Part shown: in pieces, positions 57,701-64,000 of the stretch | Layout of the letters: each line of letters starts with the position of its first letter | Numbering within the stretch: the first letter of the stretch is position 1 | Assembly (NCBI RefSeq): GCF_001314225.1 | Contig: NZ_CP012699.1 | Coordinates: forward strand, 29,809-93,808 | Direction: 5' to 3' | Length of the DNA: 64,000 nt | Source: Microbacterium sp. No. 7 | GTDB taxonomy: Bacteria; Actinomycetota; Actinomycetes; Actinomycetales; Microbacteriaceae | The notes under the pieces: model-generated | Told to the model about the DNA's origin: nothing | Seen by the model: the letters and a program-made list of their open reading frames with translations, nothing else | The model's database searches: none | Translations under genes and position numbers: made by a program

Positions 57701-59775
57701 AGGCGCCGGACAACGCCGAGCAGCTCGGCTGGAGCCGCCGCGGCAAGCAGCCCAACGACGTCCTCGTGCCCAACGGCCCGAAGGTCGGCACCATCAAGGT
57801 GCACAGCGACGGGACTGAACGGCTCTACCTGTTCCCGATGGTCACGTTCGAGGTCATCAAGAAGGTCGCCGCCGGCGCCGGCATGGGATTCAGCGACACC
57901 ACCACCTCGATCGGCTCCTCGTTTGCCGGCGCCCCGCACTTCTGGATCACACCCGAGTTCACCAACCGCGACAGCAGCACTCAGCACACCGTCCGCCCGA
58001 TCCAGGGCGGCCCCCCGATGAAGGTGTGGGACCTCCCCCTCAGCGCACTGTTCGGCGAGCACGGCAGCGACGACGACACCGATCCCGGCACCGATTCCCC
58101 GGACCCGTCGCTGTTCGACGGTCCCGTGAACTTCGGGGCACTGCTCGACGACACTGCCGCTGAGGACGCACCCCCGGCGCCTGAACCGCTGCTCGAGATC
58201 CCCGAGACCGCCGCGTCGCCATTGACCTCTGACCCGCAGCCGGCAGAGCGGCCGTCGACGCAGCCCTCACCGGCCGCGACGGCCTCCGCCCCCGCCAAGC
58301 GCGCAGCGATCGCTCCAGGATCGGGTTTCCGCGGCGTCGTGGGCGTGCTCGACGAGCACGGCGTCTGGCTCCCGGACGGTCAGTGCGTGCCGCTCCCGTT
58401 CCCCATCCGGCACATCGGCGACGCCGCGAAGGTCATCGCCAACCTCGGGCTCGGCTACCGGCACCCGGGCGCCTGGAAGTCGGAGGACGGCCAGCTGCTC
58501 GTGACGGATGCCGCGGCGCGCCAGCTCGGCCTCCCCGTCGACCAGCTGACCTCCCACGAAGGCCGTGAGCGCACGGAGGAGCTGTACAAGCTCACCGTCG
58601 ACCATCCGTTCCTCACCGACGCGATCGCCGAGGGGTACGAGATCGGCGGCACCCAGGTGGCCCTCAACCCGATGACCCGCGTGTGGATGCCCGGCAACGA
58701 CCGGCTGCGCGGACGGTTCGCGTTGATGGCTGCGCTGCAGGACGACTTCACCGCACTGTGCGCCGGCGACGCGGACAGCGCCACGATCGCTCGCCGCCTG
58801 CAGCGATACGCCGAGATGATCGGCAAGCCCTACGCGGTCAGCGCCGCAGTCACCGGCATCGACCTCATGCTCGATCTCGCTCCCAGCAAGGAGAAGCGCC
58901 TCGAGCGGTTCACCCCGCACACGCCTGTCGGGCCGGCGGAGATCGCAACCCTCGAGTCGGACATCAACTGGCAGCGCAAGCCGGTGGGTGAAGAGCTCGA
59001 GCACACCTACGTGCACGCCTTCGACCGCGGCGGCTCCTACCTCGCCGGCGTCAGCGGCCAGCACTACGGCATCGGCGAGCCCCGGTACCTGCCCGAAGGC
59101 TCCCGGATCGAGTTCAAGAGCACCACGCCCGGCTACTGGCGCGTCGTCCTCCCCGAGCGCCGCGAGTGGCTACACCCGAACCCGATCGATCCGTTCAACC
59201 GCGACGGCGAGATCGCCGGCATGAAGAGCTGGCTGACCACCGCGACCCTCACTGTCGCCCAGGAGCTCGGCTACGAGCTCGAGATCGTCGAAGCGTACGT
59301 GTGGGACAACCACGGCCGGATCCTCGACAGCTGGGCCGAGCGGATCGCCGAAGCCCGCGCCGCACTCGACACCGCGGACCCCGACGACCAGGCGGTGCGC
59401 GAGCTCGTCAAGCCCACCTACACCCGCGGCCTGGGCCGCATGGCGAGCTTTGAGCACATGAAGGGGCGCCCCGGATTCGCACCCGAGCGGTACCACCTGA
59501 TCCAGGCTCGCTCCCGCGCCAACATCATCCGCCGGATCGTGCAGATCGGCACCGAAACGGGTCGCTGGCCCGTCGCCGTCAAGCAGGACACGATCCTCTA
59601 CACCAGCAACGAGATCGACCCGGAGAAGGCATGGCCCGGCCGGCCGCGCGACTTCGGCCGAGGGCTCGGTCAATACAAGCCCGAGGGGTTCGCGTTCCTC
59701 AACGAGCACCTGCAGTTCCTGACCGGTGAGGGCCGCTACGACGGCAAGGACCACCTGGACCTCGAGGTGTTCTGA
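54757..59775 (+). CDS. Large primase-helicase (CHC2 zinc finger, TOPRIM, DUF927-like ATPase)
   Basis: 1672 residues from GTG 54757. Zinc-finger CPVH ... CFTCH (about 41-71), TOPRIM with VWIVEGEKDADN (about 208) and VVADRDSAGY (about 250), then a beta-rich middle part and an ATPase domain with NGAAGSGKST (about 691) and PVLADDFVDID (about 750), and a long C-terminal region, about 600 residues, with no known fold. It probably primes and unwinds DNA for plasmid replication or transfer. It is the largest gene in the window. Confidence 0.82.
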   Translation: MTLTDSPVVGAAGSAVDRVWNALDAGGFKPESIRGDKFMALCPVHGDTHRSLSVKFDRRREAVLLNCFTCHADYRDVASAIGLSATDLFDAPLPEKDAPRPAKGKPKFEPAHRVPRRITGLVDVDELAGAKWEQVTTYPYADAAGTVVEEVIREQAVVDGAVHKRFRQRFRSAAGRWVTKKPTGFTPVLYQHADVLRAIATDQPVWIVEGEKDADNAAARGLVATTNAQGSGSFPRELADVFTGATVNVVADRDSAGYKRAAQLHHMLGEVGATVTLYRPAIDVDKGDLTDHLEAGLGVEDLEEISVGNAVLLQLIADTVKGIEAIAVCSAEIRAHQDLVASGEEPAQHDEDIAAWAKEALLRYRRVAASVGEVVTATGATDPLSRTVMQEAENLVDQAARTAQEAYDLTGVRVPTSITERLKPADRRVQFGGDREHEAGDPPAFTGNTFIPGDDDTPNRGREFTVRKGQTVEIKWERDGDGTRRRFNRVIDGWGDILSVAFEDNGQESEITRATHEMTVRFSRWVRDEEGNPVYEENGSNKIESQVVTWDEEQLQRGTWADALPWVGMLENTSRRGRELAWDALHNARPAPYARERVYTTTGWREGESGSYFVHADGAITAQGSMPLRTRMVGGIEHLRVAEPTTDAKALRAAWEGSTVPLREKLPARAMAPVLGLVWRAPFAPVPHVCYLNGAAGSGKSTLARLGMHYFAPGLVQQEGSPKTILSATAAGGSQSGIGLMRVVRSADYMPVLADDFVDIDAKKAEARLENLVRALFDGGGHVAGKARGGVTAQGRINASVIATGQIGITGSALQRLFTIALNPGEIPDSTATFMQLEEKTHREERALLGAALLQWLAAHRDTIQAEYFDPDSTSPLSLRALTLAWTRRLRDVPHNDGARGRMITAAVVSVHGIALMLRMLIENKALTRDEANEFYAWAEAGIDEGIRLQDPGSGDVALLTMELLREALASQAAHISLTDGEAPDNAEQLGWSRRGKQPNDVLVPNGPKVGTIKVHSDGTERLYLFPMVTFEVIKKVAAGAGMGFSDTTTSIGSSFAGAPHFWITPEFTNRDSSTQHTVRPIQGGPPMKVWDLPLSALFGEHGSDDDTDPGTDSPDPSLFDGPVNFGALLDDTAAEDAPPAPEPLLEIPETAASPLTSDPQPAERPSTQPSPAATASAPAKRAAIAPGSGFRGVVGVLDEHGVWLPDGQCVPLPFPIRHIGDAAKVIANLGLGYRHPGAWKSEDGQLLVTDAAARQLGLPVDQLTSHEGRERTEELYKLTVDHPFLTDAIAEGYEIGGTQVALNPMTRVWMPGNDRLRGRFALMAALQDDFTALCAGDADSATIARRLQRYAEMIGKPYAVSAAVTGIDLMLDLAPSKEKRLERFTPHTPVGPAEIATLESDINWQRKPVGEELEHTYVHAFDRGGSYLAGVSGQHYGIGEPRYLPEGSRIEFKSTTPGYWRVVLPERREWLHPNPIDPFNRDGEIAGMKSWLTTATLTVAQELGYELEIVEAYVWDNHGRILDSWAERIAEARAALDTADPDDQAVRELVKPTYTRGLGRMASFEHMKGRPGFAPERYHLIQARSRANIIRRIVQIGTETGRWPVAVKQDTILYTSNEIDPEKAWPGRPRDFGRGLGQYKPEGFAFLNEHLQFLTGEGRYDGKDHLDLEVF

Positions 59776-59802
59776 CGATGACCAGCGAGAGAGGAGCCGA
59801 CG

Positions 59803-60462
59803 ATGGACGCTGACGACGCACGTACAGCTGCAGAACGCGCAGCCAAGCAGCGCAACGCCGTCTTCGAGGCCTTCACCCGCCAGGAAGCGACCCCCACCGG
59901 CGCCGGGGAGGGCGCACCCGGCGTCGTCCGGATGCTCCGGTCCCTGTACAGCACCACACGCTCTGTAAAGGCCGAGGGCGGCGCAGAGCGGATGATCACC
60001 TCGATCTCCACGAAAGAGGCTGCGCGCCGGCTCGGCGTCTCTCAGCGGACCGTGCAGCGGTGGATCAAGGGGCAGCACAACCCCTCCGCAACCGTGATGA
60101 AGAAGCTCACCACGAAAGCCCGTCAAGCAGTCACCACCAAGCGCGGCCGCGCGCAGGCCGTGCGACGCGCGATCGCCAACCAGAAGCCCACCGCGAACGG
60201 CGTCCGCGTGAAGGTCTCCGGCATGCAGGGGCCAAAGGACTACTCCCGCATGCGCGACATCGGACAGAAGCTCACCCCCGAGGAATACGAGGGCCTGCAG
60301 CACGCCTACATGGAAGGCGGGGACCGAGGCGCTCTCGACTTCCTCGAAAACGTTCTGAGCGACAAATACGTCGAGAACTGGAACATCGACTATCTGACCG
60401 GGCTGGGCTTCGACGGTGTCGGACCCCACGACAACGATGGCGACCCTCGCGCCTTCCACTAG
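59803..60462 (+). CDS. HTH protein resembling telomere terminal protein Tpg
   Basis: 219 residues, with GAGAGGAG upstream. The HTH (STKEAARRLGVSQRTVQRWI, then KGQHNPSATVMKKL, about 70-100) and the following basic part, then DYSRMRDIGQKLTPEEYEGL and GGDRGALDFLENVLSDKYVE, follow the plan of Tpg proteins, which cap the ends of linear actinomycete replicons. Similar proteins also occur on circular elements, so this alone does not show a linear replicon. It lies right after the primase. Confidence 0.55.
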   Translation: MDADDARTAAERAAKQRNAVFEAFTRQEATPTGAGEGAPGVVRMLRSLYSTTRSVKAEGGAERMITSISTKEAARRLGVSQRTVQRWIKGQHNPSATVMKKLTTKARQAVTTKRGRAQAVRRAIANQKPTANGVRVKVSGMQGPKDYSRMRDIGQKLTPEEYEGLQHAYMEGGDRGALDFLENVLSDKYVENWNIDYLTGLGFDGVGPHDNDGDPRAFH

Positions 60463-60507
60463 ACCACCGACAGCACCACGACCACCACGAGAGGAGGTGA
60501 ACCACCG

Positions 60508-60783
60508 ATGACCGCAACCACCGCAGAATTGATGCAGGAGACGACTCCCGCAAGCATCACGGTCTACACCAAGCCCAGCTGCGTGCAGTGCAACGCGACC
60601 TACCGGGCGCTGGACGCCAAGGGCATCGACTACGAGATCCTCGACCTGTCCGAAGACCCCGCGGCGCTCGAGCACGTGAAGTCGCTCGGCTACCTGCAGG
60701 CACCCGTCGTCATCACCGACGAAGACCACTGGTCGGGCTTCCGTCCCGACAAGATCGACGAGCTCGCCGCGCGACTCGCATGA
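60508..60783 (+). CDS. NrdH-like glutaredoxin
   Basis: 91 residues, with AGGAGGTGA upstream. ITVYTKPSCVQCNATYRALD contains the CVQC redox motif typical of NrdH redoxins; LGYLQAPVVITDEDHWSGFR has the cis-Pro and the C-terminal W-x-G-[FY]-[RQ]-P element. NrdH reduces class Ib ribonucleotide reductase; on a plasmid it may support dNTP supply. A strong terminator follows. Confidence 0.9.
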   Translation: MTATTAELMQETTPASITVYTKPSCVQCNATYRALDAKGIDYEILDLSEDPAALEHVKSLGYLQAPVVITDEDHWSGFRPDKIDELAARLA

Positions 60784-60792
60784 TCACACCAC

Positions 60793-60830
60793 GAGAGGGG
60801 CCGCATCCCACACCGGATGCGGCCCCTCTC
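60793..60830 (+). terminator. Terminator after the redoxin gene
   Basis: GAGAGGGGCCGCATCC pairs perfectly (16 bp) with GGATGCGGCCCCTCTC across a 6-base loop. Confidence 0.88.
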
Positions 60831-60844
60831 CGCGTCCCAGGACG

Positions 60845-60874
60845 TTGATTTATGGGGTCAGGTCATCCTATATT
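60845..60874 (+). promoter_or_regulatory. Promoter of the small-gene operon
   Basis: TTGATT (60845-60850), an 18-bp spacer, TATATT (60869-60874). The next gene starts 55 bp downstream behind AGGAGG (60916). Confidence 0.6.
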
Positions 60875-60928
60875 TGATGGGTAGAGACCATGCTGATCTG
60901 CCTGATCAGTAACCCAGGAGGTGAGAGC

Positions 60929-61411
60929 GTGACCGCGAAGAAGATCAACGTCATCGGCTACCGCGATATCGCGGCCAAGCTCGGCGTCAGCGTGAAGTAC
61001 ATCCACAATCTCGCCAGCACCGGCGAGATGAGCGATCCCGACTTCCCGCAGCCCACCACACCCGAATGGATGCGATCCCCGGGCTTCGACGAAGACGACG
61101 TCGACCGGTGGATCGCACTGCGCGCAGCGCGGGCGCAGCGCGGAAAGAGCGGCCGGCCGCCGGCGCTCGGCTACACGCGCATCCAGGTCTCTCCCGACGT
61201 CAACAAGAAGATCCTGCAGCGCATCCGCAAGGCCGGGACCTTCCGTGAGTTCACCGAGCTCGCCGGAATATCCGATCAGGCCCTGCGAACCCGCTTCACC
61301 GGCCGCACACGCTGGCGCAGCGTCGAGCTCGAGGCATTCGCCACACGACTCGGCACCACCGTGGACGAACTCACGGCAGAGCCCCTCGCGGGCGAGCTCG
61401 ACGTCGACTAG
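60929..61411 (+). CDS. HTH regulator, first gene of the small-gene operon
   Basis: 160 residues from GTG 60929, 7 nt after AGGAGG. The N-terminal part (NVIGYRDIAAKLGVSVKYIH, then FDEDDVDRWIALR) resembles excisionase/MerR-type winged helices. The C-terminal part (FTELAGISDQALRTRFTGRT, then LEAFATRLGTTVDEL) is a Xre-like HTH. Two DNA-binding parts suggest it regulates the operon. Confidence 0.72.
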   Translation: MTAKKINVIGYRDIAAKLGVSVKYIHNLASTGEMSDPDFPQPTTPEWMRSPGFDEDDVDRWIALRAARAQRGKSGRPPALGYTRIQVSPDVNKKILQRIRKAGTFREFTELAGISDQALRTRFTGRTRWRSVELEAFATRLGTTVDELTAEPLAGELDVD

Positions 61412-61421
61412 GAGAAGCCCC

Positions 61422-61670
61422 ATGCCTCGAACGCCTCTGCGAGAAGCCATTGCCGAGCTCGCGATCGCCATCGAGAGCGGCGAACTCCCTCGAGTGGTGT
61501 CAGCCGACGAATCCACTCTCGACGCGATCCGCTTCGTCTTCCAACAGTGGTACCCGCTCACCGACAACGCGGGCCTGGAGCTGTCAGCCTCTGCCGAGGA
61601 GATCGGCCAGGCATACTTCGCACGCGGCGCCGACCCCGACAGCTGGGCGTGGGCGCCGTCGTCTGCATGA
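61422..61670 (+). CDS. Hypothetical protein, 82 residues
   Basis: From ATG 61422 with GGAGAAG upstream. Acidic and helical (LREAIAELAIAIESGELPRV; ASAEEIGQAYFARG). No family is recognised. ATGA overlap with the next gene at 61667. Confidence 0.6.
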   Translation: MPRTPLREAIAELAIAIESGELPRVVSADESTLDAIRFVFQQWYPLTDNAGLELSASAEEIGQAYFARGADPDSWAWAPSSA

Positions 61671-61873
61671 CCACAAGCGAAAGGGCGGAGAAGGTGAGCG
61701 AACTTACTGAGCGGGTGCAGCAGCTGACGCCTGCCGAGCTCGTCTTCTCGCTGCGCGAGGTGGCCGAGAACGTCGAGCTCATCGACCCCGACATCACCGC
61801 CGCGCTGCTCACGCGAGCCGCCGACGACCTGGCTCGAGCGCACTCAGAGGAAGCACCCGACGATGCGAGCTGA
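61667..61873 (+). CDS. Hypothetical protein, 68 residues
   Basis: Helical and acidic (LTERVQQLTPAELVFSLREV; LLTRAADDLARAH). No family is recognised. Overlaps the gene before it by 4 bp and the next by 11 bp. Confidence 0.6.
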   Translation: MTTSERAEKVSELTERVQQLTPAELVFSLREVAENVELIDPDITAALLTRAADDLARAHSEEAPDDAS

Positions 61874-62573
61874 CCACCCAACTGAACCCGAGCGGCCGTG
61901 GGATGAAGGCCGACTCGGCACGGTCCTGTCCAACAGCTATGCGGCGTTCGGGCGCCGCGGCCGCGTCGACGCGACGCGCGCCGCGGCCCAGCTCGGCGTC
62001 TCGCCCTCCACCGTCCGCCGATGGGTGCGCCACGGCATCCCTGCGCGCCGGCTCCCTGAGATCCAGGAGCGCATTCTCCCGCCGGCATCTATGTTCACCC
62101 AAGAGCAACGAGAGCTCGCCCACGCCCGGGAATCACTCTGGGACATCGTCGATCGAGGCGCCCCCGTCAACCCCGCCTGGGTCAAGCAGGGGTGGCTCAA
62201 GCCGCATACCCTCGCGATCGTTCTCCTCCGCGACCGCGGCGTCTGCGTCCCCCGGATCTCCCGTACCGGCTCCGATCGCTCCGGAGAACGCCTCACCGCC
62301 GCCAGCGGCGTCATCATCGAGCAGCTCGATTTCCGCAATCGCTTCCGCGCCCAAGTCGCCAAAGGGGAGCTGCTCGAGGCCGTCCGCGACTGGAGGATCG
62401 TGATCCCCAGCGGACAGATCCACCCGGGCCGTACGCAAGCGTGGCTCGCTGACGCACCCAGACCCTCCCTCGACCATCTTCGCGACCACCCCCAGGTGAA
62501 GATCCCCGTCACCAAGCCGCGGAAGCAGTCACACACCACCGTCCGCAAAACCACGGCCGAGAAGGGACCCTGA
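61863..62573 (+). CDS. HTH protein, 236 residues
   Basis: A clear HTH at about residues 35-60 (VDATRAAAQLGVSPSTVRRW, then VRHGIPARRLPEI) follows a short Pro-rich start. The rest contains GWLKPHTLAIVLLRDRG and a basic C-terminus (VTKPRKQSHTTVRKTT). It may be a DNA-binding accessory protein of replication or transfer. It overlaps the gene before it. Confidence 0.7.
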   Translation: MRADHPTEPERPWDEGRLGTVLSNSYAAFGRRGRVDATRAAAQLGVSPSTVRRWVRHGIPARRLPEIQERILPPASMFTQEQRELAHARESLWDIVDRGAPVNPAWVKQGWLKPHTLAIVLLRDRGVCVPRISRTGSDRSGERLTAASGVIIEQLDFRNRFRAQVAKGELLEAVRDWRIVIPSGQIHPGRTQAWLADAPRPSLDHLRDHPQVKIPVTKPRKQSHTTVRKTTAEKGP

Positions 62574-62576
62574 CCG

Positions 62577-62789
62577 ATGCTCGGACAAATCCCCATCTCT
62601 CTCCCCGAGGACCCCGAGCTGCTCGCCGTGGCCACGATCGCGCTCGACAGGGCAGGGGAGTACAGCCTGAGCATCCACAATGTCGTCGACGCCACGATCA
62701 CGATGACACCCGCGCAGCAGGCCAACGCGCTGCGGATCCTCGCCACCGGCGTCGAAGCCGAGGCGGTCGGCCGAGAGGAGCAGCCATGA
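62577..62789 (+). CDS. Hypothetical protein, 70 residues
   Basis: MLGQIPISLPEDPELLAVAT, then TITMTPAQQANALRILATGV. No membrane segment and no known family. It overlaps the next gene by 4 bp (ATGA). Confidence 0.6.
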   Translation: MLGQIPISLPEDPELLAVATIALDRAGEYSLSIHNVVDATITMTPAQQANALRILATGVEAEAVGREEQP

Positions 62790-63448
62790 TCGAACGAATG
62801 GTCCTCGTGATGGGCATCGCCATGCTCGCTACGCTCGCCGCTACCGGCGCGATCTTCGCCCCTCTCACCGGCACACCGTGGCTCGATGCGCTCCTGGCCC
62901 CCGGCATCGTCATCGCCGCGACCGCGGCCCTCGGAGCTCTCATCGCCCTCGCTGGCGCGATCATGCAGCGCGCGGATCCGATCTGGGCTGCCGGCGGCGC
63001 GGTCACCGTCGACGACGACCACAACCTCACCCTCTCCACGAAGCGGTTCCTGCGTGCGCCCGAGCCGACCGCCACCGTCCGCCTCGACCAGGTCACGGTC
63101 GCTACCTGGTACATCAGTCCGTTCAGCAGATCCGGGACGCTCTCGATCCAGCTGTGGAACCACGACCCGGAGATCACCTTCGGGATCTTCGGGCTCATGC
63201 CGCAGTCCAGGACCGAGCCGCTCGCCGATATCTCCACCCGCATCCTCGACGCCTCACCCACCGCCACAGCGCGACTGCAGCACTACCTCGAGCAGCGCAT
63301 CGACGCCGGCACCCTCGAGTGCAACTTCACGCCCCACGACTTCGAGCCCATCCCCGAGCTCCGGCCTCCGCTCGAGCCGGGCATCACATTCAGCGCGGAT
63401 GGCCACGAGATCCGCTATCGCAAGCCCGACCCGGACGAGACGCCATGA
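62786..63448 (+). CDS. Membrane protein, 220 residues
   Basis: Two N-terminal membrane helices (VLVMGIAMLATLAATGAIFA; LLAPGIVIAATAALGALIAL) and a beta-rich cytoplasmic part with TVRLDQVTVATWYISPF, like a PH-type domain. No family is assigned. Its stop overlaps the ATG of the broken ATPase gene (ATGA at 63445). Confidence 0.62.
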   Translation: MIERMVLVMGIAMLATLAATGAIFAPLTGTPWLDALLAPGIVIAATAALGALIALAGAIMQRADPIWAAGGAVTVDDDHNLTLSTKRFLRAPEPTATVRLDQVTVATWYISPFSRSGTLSIQLWNHDPEITFGIFGLMPQSRTEPLADISTRILDASPTATARLQHYLEQRIDAGTLECNFTPHDFEPIPELRPPLEPGITFSADGHEIRYRKPDPDETP

Positions 63449-63873
63449 CCGCCGGCCTGTAAGTCGCCGAGGGCGTGGACCTTCCCCTCAAGCTCATCAC
63501 CAGCTCCAACGGCATCCTGGCCAAGAAGGGCGCCGGGAAGACCAGCGCGGCCGTCGTGTTGCTCGAGGAAATGCACCAGGTGGGCGTGCCCGTCATCGTC
63601 GTCGATCCCAAGGGCGACTGGGTGCTCACTGCGACCATCGTCACATCGGATGCCGTACAGACTCTCGCCGGCACCCACGACCGCAACCCAGTCATCCTCC
63701 CCGAGCACATATGGCTGCATTGGCTCGACCCGTCCCTTATCGGCGACCAGGCACTCGTCGACGAGGCCGTGCACGCCGGCGTTGCCGAGGCATCCGGCCT
63801 CGAGTTCGACGCGGTCAGCCCGTTCGGGATCCGCGCCAACGGTCCCGAGCTCCTCGAACCGCTGCCGCAGTAG
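63445..63873 (+). pseudogene. HerA/FtsK-like ATPase gene with early stop, truncated
   Basis: From ATG 63445 the frame reads MTAGL, TAA (63460), then VAEGVDLPLKLITSSN and GILAKKGAGKTSAAVVLLEE (Walker A) and VIVVDPKGDW. Related actinobacterial ATPases begin L-x-VA-G-LPL ... KRGSGKT, so the TAA stands where a sense codon, probably CAA, is expected. GTG 63475 could restart it. After DPKGDW the sequence no longer follows the family and it ends at residue about 142 of a usual 400 or more, so it is also rearranged. Confidence 0.7.
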
Positions 63874-64000
63874 CGCCGGCTGGCAGGCTGGGATCGGTTC
63901 GCCCGCACGGGGCGCCGGGTACCGGCGCCGTCCCACGAGGTGAGGCCGGCTTGCCGGCATCGCAGGGACGGGCCGCGCAGCGGTAAGCCGTCCCCGACGG
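63874..64000. other. Window end, no gene recognised
   Basis: 127 bp with short G+C-rich inverted repeats (for example GGCGCCGGGTACCGGCGCC at 63910). Too short to judge. Confidence 0.4.

Noticed and set aside
1..64000. tRNA or rRNA genes, and attachment sites in tRNA
   Set aside because: No stretch showed a cloverleaf with a T-loop GTTCRANYC core in the right context; chance GTTCGA words lacked the other arms.

Overview
The window reads as accessory DNA from a high-GC actinobacterium. Codon use, many ATGA/TGATG gene overlaps, CmtR-type metal sensing and a chromosomal fragment of an actinobacterial bifunctional-nuclease gene suggest Micrococcales, probably Microbacteriaceae; that placement is inference. 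ParA partitioning, a primase/helicase, a type IV secretion (T4SS) locus and no ribosomal or core metabolic block point to a large conjugative plasmid or ICE. No relaxase, integrase or classical Rep protein is visible, so the element type is not settled here.

Layout. (1) 1-1300: the 3' part of a DUF262-HNH nuclease and a 54-residue zinc-ribbon protein. (2) 1308-11462: a composite transposon. It has 159-bp identical inverted ends and a 9-bp direct repeat CCCGTCGAC on both sides. Inside are a truncated bifunctional nuclease, an SDR oxidoreductase, an IS256-family element nested in the start codon of another IS, a PadR/membrane protein/lipoprotein operon, and a resolvase-TniA-TniB transposition module. 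(3) 11624-15930: cadmium genes cadD-cmtR, a serine resolvase with a res-like site, and a Fic toxin between two VbhA-like proteins coupled to another serine recombinase. (4) 16008-31299, nearly all on the minus strand: an accessory operon of small unknown genes, the FtsK-like coupling protein, a tandem ribbon-helix-helix (RHH) protein, and the T4SS operon (VirB8/TcpC-like, VirB4, VirB6-like, M23/transglycosylase cell-wall enzyme). AGAC/GTCT palindromes occur upstream of each of these operons. (5) 31575-47169, plus strand: a sigma-like regulator, a TTGC-repeat array, parA with an RHH partner, and then a complete Tad pilus cluster with its own prepilin peptidase and a 1136-residue LysM/BTAD-like membrane protein.

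(6) 47170-51350: IS21-like end remnants and an istB fragment around a VOC/DUF1801/SRPBCC/AraC operon and a GNAT gene. (7) 51370-52492: a RES-domain toxin-antitoxin pair behind four CTAG boxes spaced by about one helical turn. (8) 52525-63873: the replication side. This has a large primase-helicase, a divergent gene that looks like a catalytically dead copy of its ATPase domain, GTTACCG repeats between them, a leader peptide with hairpins, a Tpg-like HTH protein, a redoxin, a small-gene operon and a broken HerA/FtsK-like ATPase gene.

Reading them together: the T4SS locus supplies a coupling protein, core channel and cell-wall opening; the Tad locus could supply a surface pilus for cell contact; ParA/RHH and the toxin-antitoxin modules stabilise the element; the primase-helicase serves its replication. 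The Tad-T4SS co-location, the pseudo-ATPase, the shared palindromes and the end-capture transposon are the parts most worth following up.
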